DNA of 64,000 nucleotides from Umbilicaria muhlenbergii (GCA_000611775.1 KK106981.1:454399-518398), one strand, 5' to 3'; positions 50,871-63,700 are shown, counted from the first letter of the stretch. Notes: generated by a model not told the origin, from the sequence alone. Program-made: numbers and translations.

Positions 50871-51836
50871 TGAAAAGTTTTAAATCTTTTTATTCTGTAC
50901 ACTTTACAAACTAAAGATTTCTTCATAAGTTTTAATTTGCAATAGTTATGAATTAAAAAACTTTTAATTAATTATAAATATATTAGCATATTGATTAACT
51001 ATTGCGCTTTTATACTTATGATATAACTTTCAGTTTATAAGTTGTAGAAGAAGCTATTAAACAGTTTTATAACTTGAAGTTTTTTTATAACTGTTGTTGT
51101 TAAAAAGTTATATTGATTTCAAACTTTCAGTGATGAAAATTACAACATTAATAAACAGATTTTTAATGACTTTTTGAATAACTCAACACCAACAACACAT
51201 AAAAAGAAACTTTGTATCAGAAAACTCTTAAACAGCTTATTCTCTACAACTTATAACCTGAAAGTTATATTATAAGTATAAAAGCGCAATAGTTATTCAA
51301 AGTATGTGACTTTTTTTGAAAGATTTTTCGCTGTTGAAAACTTGAATTAAATATAACTTAACAGCAACAGCAGTTATGAAGAAACTTTTAATTTAACATT
51401 AATAGATAATACTGTTTTTTATAATTTATGCATTGAAAGTTTCTTCATATCTGTTGAGTTGCAAAAGTTATTAAAGTGTGTAAATTTTTAAGTGATGAAA
51501 ATCTTGAAGTTCTTTAAATATTCAGAACTCAACACTTATACAGTGCTTTCAGACTCAACAAATCATGATTTTTTATTGCAGAAAAGTGAATTTTAGCAAA
51601 AGTTTACTTATTATAAGTTTTACTGTTATTATAACACTGTGTGTGTACTTGTTTAAACAATTGTTTTAATAACTGTTTTTTTATCGCAAAATTTTGATGT
51701 TCCGCTCAAGATTTAAGGTTGAGCTCAAAGCGCTCAGAGGATGCTAAGAGCGGCTGTTAGCTGAGACATGAGATCAGAAGCTCAGAGCGCTCAAAGTGCT
51801 AAAAACTAACTCAGAGTTAACTTGCTAAATTGCTGA
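50740..51836 (+). repeat. LTR-like unit, about 1.1 kb
   Basis: Starts TGCTTAAAAATAAGG and ends near TTGCTAAATTGCTGATG. Its first 200 bp recur at 63805-64000 directly after the gypsy integrase relic, so it behaves as that element's LTR. Its last 550 bp recur twice in the palindrome at 59300-60714. Internally, 51003-51050 and 51240-51292 are reverse complements, giving a hairpin with about 190 bp loop. I could not define canonical TG...CA ends. Confidence 0.65.
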
Positions 51837-53648
51837 TGCATCTTAAACTCTTCTTCATTACTGTTTGATGAAGCCTCTGACCTTATCTCCTCAACATGTC
51901 AGTGCTCACAGAGTTCAACATACTCTTGATGATGATGAGATTGATGAGTGTTGAGGATGCAGAGAGTGTAAGCAGTGCTTTTCAGTAAGACAGCAAGAGC
52001 TTGAATGAGCTCCTCTGAATTACTGAATTAACACATTTTGACCTCAAGGAAGTCAAGAAACTCATATTGAGAAGCAGCTGCAGAGAGTGCAGAGAGTGTC
52101 AATAATGACTGATAAGAGACAGTAGCATGAGGAATTCTCAGCTGTCAAGTGTTATACAACAATTAACATATCAGTAGTACAACAGTGCCACAGTACAACA
52201 GTACAACAAAATGTTGTATGTACAACAATACAACAAAATATCATAAGTACAATAAGTACATCATATTCATATTAAATGAAACAAAATAAAAAAAGATTAA
52301 AAAAGGTAAATTTACAGTGTGCTGTCACCCCTCCTGTCATCATAGGCACGCGTGCATGAAACAACAACATCAGAGCTCTCAGAGGCTGAGGCAGTGATGA
52401 TCAGAGACTTCATCATGCATTAATCATGAGGGTTGTGAAGTGATATGTAACAAGCACAGACTGAATTAATCTGTGACATGAAGCACTGATCAACTTCAGC
52501 TCTTCTGTAAAAGTCACAGTGAGCAATATCTGACAGCATGTGACTGAGGTTTTCTTAAATCACATGCTCATGATGATGACCCTGCTGTACGCGCGCTGAC
52601 AGTGAGGTATCATCATGACATCACACAAAGCAGGAACTGCTGCTGAAGATGTCACTTAAAAATAAACACCTGATCCTCTTCAGATGCTGAATAATTAATT
52701 TTATCACTCTGTTTCCCTGTCTCTTTCTGAAGGTGTTAATCATCACAGTTTCACTCATTAACTCTGACTCAGAGCTCTCTTCATCACACTGAGCTCTCTT
52801 CATCACACTGAGCTCAAAGATTGATGAGCTTCCCTGATGAAGGCAGGTCTTCATCATTATTCATGATCATGAGTTCAAGAGTTCAATTATTGATTGCTTA
52901 TATATCATGTTAGCATTCATATGATATATGACAGGAAGTATGATACTGCAAGAATGTTGAACTGTGAACTGCAAGCTTCATGACACTTCCTTCATGAGGT
53001 GAACACCTCTGCAATAAGAATGACATCATGAAGTCATCAGGTCACTCAATGAGCTGTGAAAAAGTCATGAGAAGTACAACAACATATCATAAAAAAGATG
53101 ATGAAGAAGAAACACAAGAGAAGAGTGTTTTAAATCTATGATAAACATTTTAATTTCAATGTTTATGTTAGAAGGAACTTACTGCCAGGTGTGATATCAT
53201 CATAATTAAATGAGGCATGTGATCAGCTTTATTTTAGTGCAGTTTCACACCCTCACCCTACATGATCAATCACTTATCAGGTCATCATAGTGATGTTTAT
53301 AATGACAAATTTAAAGTCAATTAACACTGAGGATGACATCATGAGAAGGGGAATGTTGTGTCAGAGTCATCATATATATAATATGACAGTACAACATTAT
53401 GATACAACATTATAATATGATACTATGATACGACACTATAACTTAAATATGATGACTCAGCGCTTAGCACCTTGACATCAAGTGAAAACTCTTCACAAGA
53501 AGATGCAGAAACCTGCTTCCTCAGTGATCAGTTTTGCCACTGAATAAAAAACATATAATCATTGCATTGACCTCATCATGATTATATTGCTTATAACACT
53601 TTGTTCAAACATTATTATGATGCTCTGTCATACACCCTGCCTTTTACA
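51837..53648 (-). repeat. LTR-like repeat, copy 1 (about 1.8 kb)
   Basis: On the minus strand it starts TGTAAAAGGCAGGGTGTATG and ends AAGAAGAGTTTAAGATG. It is a direct repeat of 53685-55479 along its whole length, with mostly transition differences. A short frame at 52857-52621 (minus) is shared with copy 2 at 54695-54471: both contain INTFRKRQGNR and end LSDxFSSS with two more residues. The function of that frame is unknown. The TGT start fits an LTR. Confidence 0.7.
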
Positions 53649-53684
53649 TACTGTTAAGTCACTCTCATCTATCTACTTGTCTTC

Positions 53685-55479
53685 TGTCATCTTAAACTCT
53701 TCTTCACTACTGTTTGATGAAGCCTCTGACTTCATCTCCTCAACACATCAGCGCTCACAGAGTTCAATGTACTCTTGATGATGATGAGATTAGTGAGTGT
53801 TGAGGACATGAAGAGCGTGAGCAGTGCTTTTCAACAAGACAGCAAGAGCCTGAATGAGCTTCTCAGGATTACTGAATTAACACATTTTGATCTCAAGGAA
53901 GTTAAGAAACTCATGTTGAGGAGCAACTGCAGAGGGTGTGAAGAGTGTCAATAATGACTGATAAGAAGCAGCAGCATGAGGAATTAATCAGTCATCAAGC
54001 ACTATACAATAATTAACATATCAGTAGTACAACAGTGCAACAGTACAGCAGTATGACAAAATGTTGTATGTATGACAATACAACAAAATGTCATAAGTAC
54101 AACAAGTACATCATATTCATATTAAATGAAACAAAATGAAAGAGGATTAAAAAAGACAGATTTACAGTGTGCTGTCACTCCTCCTGTTATCATAAGTATG
54201 TGTACATGAAACAACAACATCAGAGCTCTCAGAGGCTGAGGCAGTGATGATCAGAGGCTTCATCATGCATTAATCATGAGGATTATGAAGTGATGTGCAA
54301 TGAGCACAGGCTGAATTAACCTGTGACATGAAGCACTGATCAACTTCAGCTCTTCTGCAAGAGCCACAGTGAGCAGTACTTAACAGCATGTGACTGAGGT
54401 TTTCTTAAATCACACACTCATGATGATAACCCTGCTGCACGCGTGCTAGCAGTGAGGTATCATCACAACATCACACAGAGCAGAAACTGCTACTGAAGAC
54501 ATCACTTAAAGATAAACACTTAATCTTCTTTAAATGCTGAACAGTCAATTTTATCATCCTGTTTCCCTGTCTCTTTCTGAAGGTGTTGATCATCACAGTT
54601 TCATTCACTGACTTTGACTCAGAGCTCTTCTCATCACACTGAGTCTGAAGATCAACAGGCTTCCTTGATGAAGACAGGTCTTCATCATTATTCATGATTA
54701 TGAGTTCAAAAGTTTGATTATTGATTGCCTATATATCATGTTAGCATTTATATGATGTATGACAGGAAGTATGACATCACAAGAATGTTGAACTGTGAGC
54801 TGCAAGCTTCATGATGCTCTCTTCATGAGGTAAACACCTCTGCAATGAGGATGACATCATGAAGTCATCAGGTCACTCAATGAGCTGTGAAAAAGTTGTG
54901 AGAAGTACAACAATATGTCATAAGAGAGATGATGAAGAAGAAACACAAGGAAAGAGTGTTTTGAATCTACAATAAATATTTTAATTTTAATATTTATGTT
55001 AAAAGGAACTTACTGCCAGGCGTGATATCATCACAATTAAGTGAAGCATGTGATCAGTCTTATCTTAGTGCAGTTTCACACCCTCACTCTACATGATCAA
55101 TCACTTATCAGGTCATCATGGTGATGTCTATGATGATGAATTCAGAGTCAATTAGCATCAAGGATGGCGTCATAAGAAGGGGAATGCTGTGTCAGAGTCA
55201 TCATATATATAGTATGACAGTATGACACTATGATACGACACTATAGTATGACACTATGGTATGACACTATAGCTTAAATATGATGACTCAGCACCTAGCG
55301 CCTTGACATCAAGTGAAAACTCTTCACAAGGAGGTGCAGAAACCTGCTTCCTCAGTGATCAGTTTTGCCACCAAATAAAAGACGTATAACCATTGCATTG
55401 ACCTCATCATGACTATATTGCTTATGACACTTCATTCAAACACCACTATGACGCTCTGTCATACACCCCGCCTCTTACA
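53685..55479 (-). repeat. LTR-like repeat, copy 2 (about 1.8 kb)
   Basis: Minus-strand ends are TGTAAGAGGCGGGGTGTATG and GAGTTTAAGATGACA, so TGT...ACA as in an LTR. It is separated from copy 1 by only 36 bp. No matching 5 bp target duplication flanks it (left TCTTC, right GCCAT). Either the pair is what remains of a retrotransposon that lost its interior, or one LTR inserted beside another. It interrupts the ORF1 relic to its right. Confidence 0.7.
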
Positions 55480-56638
55480 GCCATAGACATTCAGCTTGGT
55501 TTACACATCAATTTTAAACCTTTATTAAAGATCTTCATCTCATCTTTTAGCAATTGCATTCCCTCTGCCTTGTTGAAAATCTCTGTAGATACTCTGTGTA
55601 AAATTATTTTATATCATTTCTGGTCTTTTCACACATGAACTAGATTCAGGTTTAATTCTGGCTCTCAGATATTTTTATGTTGTAATAACTCTTTCACACT
55701 GCTCTCTTCTACCGCAGTGAGGATTATGTTATTTTGTGATCTAGAAATAGTAGCTGTTGCAATCAACACCTTTGCAATTTTTGCATTTTTCAATGCATTG
55801 TTGACTTTGTCTCAAACTTGCATTGGGTTGAAGCTTGCTGTTGCAATTAATGTTTTTGATGTTAACAATACTCTGTGTTCCCTTTGTGTAATCTGCTTAG
55901 TCTCTTTGATTAATGCAGACTTTTGCGCCTTTTTAATCACCTCCGTCCATGGTTTATTGCTGTTTTGAGTCAACATTTGCACAAATGTTGATTTTGAGCT
56001 TTGGTGTTTTTGGGCGTTTTCAGCATTTTTAGTCATACTCACTGAAAAGTTACCTGATTGAGCTGAATTTTTCATCATAGATTCAGGCCCTTGTTTTGCA
56101 CTAGTACTGAAGGTCTCAGCCTTATCTGATGCAATTTGACTGTTTTGTATTTCTGCGTGCTGTTTTTGGCTGTTTTGTGCAAATGCTGCATTTGCAACTT
56201 TTTGCATTTTCCCCGTGTTTTCTGCAGCTGTTTTTACACTTGCATTCACACTATCTGTTTTGCGCAGTAGTAAATCTATTTTGGAATTTATGGCCTGAAT
56301 TTGGCTTTGCAAGTGGTGGTTTTGCACGTTTGTGTTCAAATTTGCCAATTGTGGACTTTCACATTTTGTGGGTATTGTGACTTTGTGAGGTAGAAAAATG
56401 CCTGATTTAGGTTAAATTTTTGTGACGGGTGTGATGCATTGACTAGATCTAGCAGCGCAGAATTTGCTGCTAAATACATTGATTTCATCATTTTGTGTCT
56501 CAAATTCAGCGTTTTTCCACTTTTACTCTGTTCACTGTTTTGTGAATTTTTACAGTTTTCCTCTGAACTTTGAATCTGCACCTTCACCAGTTGACTTTCT
56601 TGTGAGGAAGTGATGTTTTTGCATTTTTTATCTTGCAA
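55480..56638 (-). pseudogene. LINE-like ORF1 (gag-type) relic
   Basis: A minus-strand coding remnant in two frames: 56638-56336 (about 100 codons) and 56348-55812 (about 178 codons), joined by a frameshift near 56350, then continuing with stops to 55480. Recognisable stretches are IQAINSKIDLLLRKTDSVNA, KPWTEVIKKAQKSA, REHRVLLTSKTLI and, further on, KVLIATATISRSQNN. This pattern, with a Gln/Asn/Ser-rich N-terminus, is like ORF1 of fungal Tad1-type LINEs; I judge that by resemblance. It is truncated at its 3' end by LTR-like copy 2, so the reverse transcriptase ORF2 is absent. Confidence 0.6.
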
Positions 56639-57975
56639 TGTGACTTTTTTGATTTGCCTGTGTGTTTGTGAGAAGGTGAATGGACTGTTTTAATTGTTAT
56701 TCATAACAAAGTAGTTTTCCTTTGTTATGAATGCTGCTGATGTAAGTGTAAGTGTAGTGCACTGACTACTGTTTTCAGACTTCATGTCTGATGTTATATT
56801 CATTATAATGTTTTTTGATGTTTTTCTGATGTTCTGATCCTGATGATATCTTGAATTTACCTCAAGTTTAATATCCCTTCCTTTATAAACTCAAGCACAA
56901 TCAAGAGTTTAAAGGCTCTGTTTTTTATCCCTGATACTCAGAATAAGTAGCCTCTATGATCCTTAAGAATTTAAACCTTATAAAAGCCCTTAAAATCACC
57001 TGTAGCCTGACTTAATCTGAGCTTATTCAAATAGAAAATGATATAGACTCACTGATCTTTACTCTTTATATATGAAACACTTAATGAGAGTTTTTTATAT
57101 CTCTTGTACTCAGAATAGTGCTTTCCTTCACAGGCTTTTTTGTTAATCTGAGCTTTTTACAGTTCTTTATGTCAAACTTAAAAAGAATGACCTTTAATAT
57201 TGTAAAGCATGAAGGAAAATGCGGAAAAAGTGAAGTTTTATGATATTTTGCAAGGTGATTAATTTAAGGTTTAGTGCTTACACCTCATCAAAATTCTCAA
57301 GAACCGTGACTTGACACGTGTTGAATAATAACAAAGGCAGAAAGCAGTGAATAACAATGTGTTTTTGATGTTTTGCAGTTTGTAAAAGCAGTGTAAGATA
57401 GATTTAAATCTAATTCTTACATGACAAATCAAGAAAAAAGGTGTTGTGATTGTTGTGTTGTTGTTTTTGTGATTTTCAATCATTTTTGGTGTGAAGATTG
57501 TGACAACTTTGTGATATATTTGAATTCATCATGCTTTCACAACCACTGCTGACTTTGAGAATTGAAAAAAAGAGTTTAAGTCTCTGAACTGAGTAGTTTA
57601 TGAGGCCTATGACAATGATATATCATATGTGTGACTTGATTACTTTTTAATTTCCGCGCGCACTTCTGTTGCTGTTGCTCATTACGCATGATCAGCCTTC
57701 ACAAACATTAACTCAAACATGACTTTGAAAGCTCATTACGCATGATCAGCTTTCACAAACATTGAGAGAGAGTGAGGATGAAAATCAGGAAGAGAGTTGA
57801 GGAGATATTAAAAGAAATATTTAAAATTGTGCAATTCTGATATTAATAGCAGCCGCCAAAAAAATTGATAAAATAAGTTGATTAGAGAGTTTTCTCTTAC
57901 AAATGTATTATTAAATTATTAGCCAGTGTCATAGTCTTAAACTGCATACACTTAATGAAGAAATAAAAAAAATAC
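56639..57975 (-). mobile_element. transposon leader, inverted copy C, upstream of the ORF1 relic
   Basis: Reverse-complement copy of leaders A and B: the outer block with GGCGGCTGCTATT (near 57850), only two monomers (about 57676-57770), and then the same AT-rich stretch with GATGAGGTGTAAGCACTAAACC-type sequence that leads into the ORF1 relic. It includes about 100 bp after the monomers that copies A and B lack (CAACAGAAGTGCGCGCGG on the minus strand). This copy ties the monomer-bearing leader to a coding element. Confidence 0.6.
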
Positions 57976-59299
57976 AGATACAGTAATAAATGTTCTTTAA
58001 GTTTAACTTCATAAATAACTTAACTTCATTAAGCTGATTCAATGTTTCATTTATAAAAGATAGCAGGTGCTTATTCTTGATGATTATTTTATTTAAACTT
58101 TAATAATTAATGCATAAATGCAGTTCTTCATCTTTTTTTGAAACAAAAAGAATAAGTGCCTTTGCAGAGCTCACAGAATGATGAATTTAATCTTTTATTA
58201 AAATATCATTCAAGTATTCTCATAGCACCTTTAACTCAGTATTGAAGAGATTATATAAAAAGTCATAAGATGAATCTTTACTGTTCAAGTCAATTGCATA
58301 ATCACTGATCTTGTGAGATGAAAGGAAGTTAGCATTCTCTGTTAAAAATATATTTACATAATCAACATACTTCTCAGGTAAATTATTGTCACGGGTTAGT
58401 GGCAATCTGAGACTCACGTAGGGCATGCGCCCTACAAGCGGCTTGACAGTGTTAGTGAGCCACATGAAAACTCTGCACTGCTCAATCTCACCTTCATTCC
58501 TTAGTTATTAGTTCTATATAATTAGGATCATATAACCTCTATACATCTATATCTCACGCTGTCATGAACCTTGACTATACTTCCCTTTCTAGTAAGGAAC
58601 GCTATAGTCTGACAATTATATTAATGCTTTATATACACATCTTTGATGCAGCATCATCACTTAGACTGACTCATATCATAATGTAAATAGTAAAGTGATC
58701 TTGATTTTTCTTTATAAATTCATCAGATGACTGTAGTTTGATAAATTGTTTTTTAATATTAAAGCATCACGTCTTCATTCTGCAGTCAATTTGCACATGA
58801 TCAGTTTTTAATATAAAAAGTTCAAGGATAAAAGGTGATCTTGACTTTTTTAAAATGTAAAATACATGTTCACTTTCTTAAAACTGTCCTCAACTGTTAA
58901 TAAGCTGATAATGTACATGATAAACACTGAAGCAGTAAGCTTTCTGATTATTTAAAAATTAAAATTGAGATAACTAACTCTTCATATAAGTCAATTGATG
59001 CTCAATAATGAAGTGTTGTGAAATCACATTAACTTCAGCTTTCATATTCAATAAGGCTTGCATGAGTATGACATTATCATTGTGAAAGACTTGTTCATCA
59101 ATAATTAAATTAAACCCTGAGGTTACTTTTGTTCAGCACTTCAGCAGCATAAAGTTTTTATTGAAGTATTTTCATTTTTTGATGCTGAAACAGCTGCAAC
59201 TGAGATTTTATTTAAGTTTAAGTTTTTCACAGATTGTGAATAATTAAAAGAATAATGTCTCTTCTGATTGCAATTTCAACAAGTCACATGTGATAAATT
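57976..59299 (-). pseudogene. Ty3/gypsy pol relic 1 (before and into reverse transcriptase)
   Basis: The minus strand carries the upstream edge and beginning of a gypsy-type reverse transcriptase. LPEKYVDYVNIF, a DYAIDLN stretch, ELKVL, then (with stops) ALILFVSKKDEELHLCINY follow the usual order. Stops stand where Trp, Arg or Gln is expected, as RIP produces. It is interrupted by the solo LTR at 58387-58614 and ends at about 57976 against leader C. The sequence on the 59299 side has protease-like register but is too degraded to assign. Confidence 0.7.
58387..58614 (+). mobile_element. solo LTR, 228 bp, with ATTAT target duplication
   Basis: Begins TGTCACGGGTTAGTGGC and ends TATAGTCTGACA (TGTCA...TGACA inverted termini), flanked on both sides by ATTAT (58382-58386 and 58615-58619). 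It sits inside gypsy relic 1. It is visibly less AT-rich than its surroundings and keeps GC-rich stretches including the hairpin GTAGGGC-ATGC-GCCCTAC. Its sequence therefore looks unmutated. The orientation given is arbitrary. Confidence 0.88.
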
Positions 59300-60714
59300 C
59301 TTCATCAGCAATTTAGCAAGTTAACTCTGAGTTAGTTTTTAACACTTTGAGTACTCTGAGCTTTTGATCTCATGTCTCAGCTAACAGCTGCTCTTAGCAC
59401 CCTCTAAGTGCTTTGAGCTCAACCTTAAATCTTGAGCGGAACATCAAAATTTTGTGATAAAAAAACAATTATTAAAACAATTGTTTAAACAAGTACACAC
59501 ACAGTGTTATAATAACAGTAAAACTTATAATAAGTAAACTTTTGCTAAAATTCACTTTTCTGCAATAAAAAATCATGATTTGTTGAGTCTGAAAGCACTG
59601 TATAAGTGTTGAGTTCTGAATATTTAAAGAACTTCAAGATTTTCACCACTTAAAAATCTACACACTTTAATAACTTTTGCACCTCAACAGATATAAAGAA
59701 ACTTTCAATGCATAAATTATAAAAAACAGTATTATCTATTAATGTTAAATTAAAAGTTTCTTCATAACTGCTGTTGCTGTTAAGTTATATTTAATTCAAG
59801 TTAAGTTATATTTAATTCAAGTTTTCAATAGCGAAAAATCTTTCAAAAAAAGTCACATACTTTGAATAACTATTGCGCTTTTATACTTATAATATAACTT
59901 TCAGTTTATAAGTTGTAGAGAATAAGCTGTTTAAGAGTTTTCTGATACAAAGTTTCTTTTTATGTGTTGTTGTTATTGAGTTATTCAAAAAGTCATTAAA
60001 AATCTGTTTATTAATGTTGTAATTTTCATCACTGAAAGTTTGAAATCAATATAACTTTTTAACAACAACAGTTATAAAAAAACTTTAAGTTATAAAACAG
60101 TTTAATAGCTTCTTCTCTACAACTTATAAACTAAAAGCTATATCATAAGTATAAAAGCGCAATAGTTATTCAAAGTATGTGACTTTTTTTGAAAGATTTT
60201 TCGCTATTGAAAACTTGAATTAAATATAACTTAACAACAACAGCAGTTATAAAGAAACTTTTAATTTAACATTAATAAAAAATACTATTCTTTATAACTT
60301 ATGCATTGAAAGTTTCTTCATATCTGTTGAGATGCAAAAGTTATTAAAGTGTGTAGATTTTTAAGTGACGAAAATCTTGAAGTTCTTTAAATAGTCAGAA
60401 CTCAACACTTATACAGTGCTTGCAGACTCAACAAATCATGATTTTTTATTGCAGAAAAGTGAATTTTAGCAAAAGTTTACTTATTATAAGTTTTACTGTT
60501 ATTATAACACTGTGTGTGTACTTCTTTAAACAATTGTTTTAATAATTGTTTTTTTATCACAAAATTTTAATGTTCTGCTCAAGATTTAAGGTTGAGCTCA
60601 AAGCGCTCAAAGGGTGCTAAGAGCAGCTGTTAGCTGAGACATGAGATCAGAAGCTCAGAGCACTCAAAGTGCTAAAAACTAACTCAGAGCTAACTTGCTA
60701 AATTGCTGATGAAG
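59300..60714. repeat. 1.4 kb palindrome built from the LTR-like unit
   Basis: The left arm (59300 to about 59930) is the reverse complement of the right arm (about 60105-60714): CTTCATCAGCAATTTAGCAAG at the left end pairs with CTTGCTAAATTGCTGATGAAG at the right end. The right arm matches 51240-51836. The centre keeps the two short inverted motifs around GCGCTTTTATACTTAT that also form the hairpin inside the single LTR-like unit. A 20-odd bp direct duplication (AAGTTATATTTAATTC) lies near 59790 in the left arm only. Confidence 0.85.
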
Positions 60715-63700
60715 TAGTGATTTTCTCACTGAATGAAATGAAACTGAACAAATGAATCAAACTGAATGAATGAACTGAACTGAATAACTGAAAACTGAAT
60801 GAACAAACAAATCAAATGATTGAATCTGAATCACTGAAAACCTATCAGATTCTGAAGAAATTCATCACAAAAGCAGATCCTGAATCAGTCTCTGCATTAA
60901 AAAATAATAATCCTTCACATGCAGTTAATATTAAGATGATTGATGCAGCACTGTTCACATTAAATATGAAGAAAGACAATGAAATCTTTATTATCTTTAT
61001 TTGACAGATTGAGGAAGCATTGAACTTTAAATTAAAATCAAGTGAATTAAATATTAAGATGATTTTTCTTTCTGAATATCATGACTTGATTGATGTCTTT
61101 TTTAAAAAGGCTGCAAATGAACTTCTTTTGCATCAACCTTATGATCACAAAATTGTTTTAAAGGGTGAGCAAAAGCTCATATATACATCTTTTTACAATA
61201 TGTCACATGAAGAATTGATAGCAGTGAAGAACTACATAGAAGACAACTTATAAAAGAGTTTCATTGAAGTCAATCAGTCATCAGTAGCCTCATTGATTCT
61301 GTTCATACAAAAGAAAGACAGGTCTTTATGACTGTGCATCAACTATCAAAAGCTGAATTCAATTATGAAGAAAGACTGATACTCATTACCTTTAATTGAG
61401 GAAACTCTGACTCAGATTTCAAAGACAAAATACTTCATCAAGATTGATATACTACAGGCATTTCACTGCATATGAACAAATCCTGATTCTGAAGATCTGA
61501 CAACCTTTTGAACAAGGCATGATTTCTACAAATATAAGATCTTGCCTTTCAGACTCACTAATGAATCAGTCATCTTTCAGCACTTTATTAATAATGTACT
61601 GCTCAATTTATTGAACACCTGTTGTATAACATATTTAAATAATATCCTGATCTATTCAGAGTTCCTGTCTGAACACTGAACTCATGTTTAAATCATTCTA
61701 GAACAACTGAGGAAGGCAAATTTACAAGCTGAAATCAAGAAGTGCAAATTTCACAAGACTGAAACTTAATACTTAAAACTGATCATAAGATGTCATGACA
61801 TCTGAGTGAATCCTGAAAAGATCATAATCATTAAGACTTGAAAGATACTGATTAACTTAAAACAACTGCAGGCATTCTTAAATTTTTGTAACTTTTATTA
61901 ATGATTCATAGAGGGATATTCTAAAATCACAAAACCTTTAATCAGACTGACAGGCAAGAACATACTTTTTAATATGTAAACTGAACAGTGTCTTCAAGCA
62001 TTTAATGAATTAAAGAACTGACTGATTAACATGTTAATATTACAACACTTCAACTGAACTTGAACATGTTATTTTAAATGTGACTCATCTGATTTAATAT
62101 CCGCAGGAGTACTATCTCAGAAATTTTTCTCTAAGAAACTCATATCAGCTGAATGTAATTATGAGATTTATGACAAAGAATTATTAATCATCATTCAAAG
62201 CTTAAAGAAATGATGTGTTGAATTAACAGGAACAGAAGATCTGATTTAAATTTTAACAAATCATAAAGCTCTGAAGTACTTTATGATGATTAAGAAATTG
62301 ACTTGCAGACAAGTCAGATAAGTTGAATTTTTCTCATAATTCAACTTTATAATCATCTACTAAACAGGCAAGGAAAATGAAAAGGTAAATGCACTCATTA
62401 AATGCTCAAGTAATCAACTAAAAAAGAATGAAAATGATGAGTGATTATGATATCAATTTTAAATCATACTACTGAGCTGCTGCTTAAACTCATGCATCAT
62501 TACTGAACAAAAGAAAAAAGCTCCTCATCTTTTAAAATCAGCCTTGAATGAATCAGCTCTGAATGAATCAACTGAACAGGCCTTGAATAAAACTTTAAAT
62601 GAGTTGATTATTTATTATGTAAAAGCAGATGATTTCTGTCAAGAAGTCATAAACTTATTATAAATTAAAGCAAGACATTCAATCAAAATCTCTCTCAATG
62701 ACTGTACTGAAGATGCAAACAGTCAATTACTGTATCAGAAACATGTATGAGTCTCAGAAGTTAATAATGACTCAGATAAAAATAAACTACAACTCTGATT
62801 GATTTAAGAAGCACATGAACAACTGATTACAGAATATATTAAACATTAAAAGACTTTAAAACTGCTTGCATGCTCCTACTACTGACCTTGAATGAATTGA
62901 ACAGTCAGTTATTTTTGTTGAAATTGTCACATCTGCCACTGAACAAAGAACATGAATGAGCAGTATCAAGAAGCCTTGAAATCACTTTTAATTTTAAATC
63001 ATTCATGACAAGATATTTCACTCAACTTGATTATTAAGTTACTTGAAAGTGAAGGATTCAACATAATCCTGATAATTATTTACAGATTAATCAAGGAAAG
63101 ATATTATATCTTTTATTCAACAGATAAGAATGAAAGAACATCAGCAAAATACATCACAAAATTATTACTTCATAATGTATGAAGATTTCATGACCTGTCA
63201 CAAACAATAACATTAGACTGAGGGTCACAATTTATTATATTACTGTGAAAACACCTTTGTGAATGACTCTGAATCAGATTAAAACCTTCAACCGCTTTTC
63301 ATCCTGAGACAGATGAGCAGTCTGAAAATGTGAATATAAATATTAAACAGTATCTTAAAGCATTTGTGAATTATCAGCAAGATGACTGAGCAAAATGATT
63401 ATCAATGATTAAGTTTACAGTCAACAATGCAGATTCTGACTTCATCAAAGTTTCATCATTCTTTGTAAATAAGGGATATCACTTCTGAATGAGCTTCAAC
63501 TTTAAATAATTGATCACCTCACCTCTGCTGACAAGAGAATAAATTTTGAAGGAAGAGGCTGATTTCATAATGAATCACATAAAAGTTTTACATATGATGT
63601 TACAAGAAAACATGACAGCAGCATAACTTCAACAAGAAGACTTCATAAACAGAAACTGAATATTAACCTCAACATATCAAGTGAGAGACCTGATATGATT

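Noticed and set aside
60816-61253. Two short open frames as intact genes
   Set aside because: They are remnants of the gypsy protease-RT region in a pol sequence broken by many stops.
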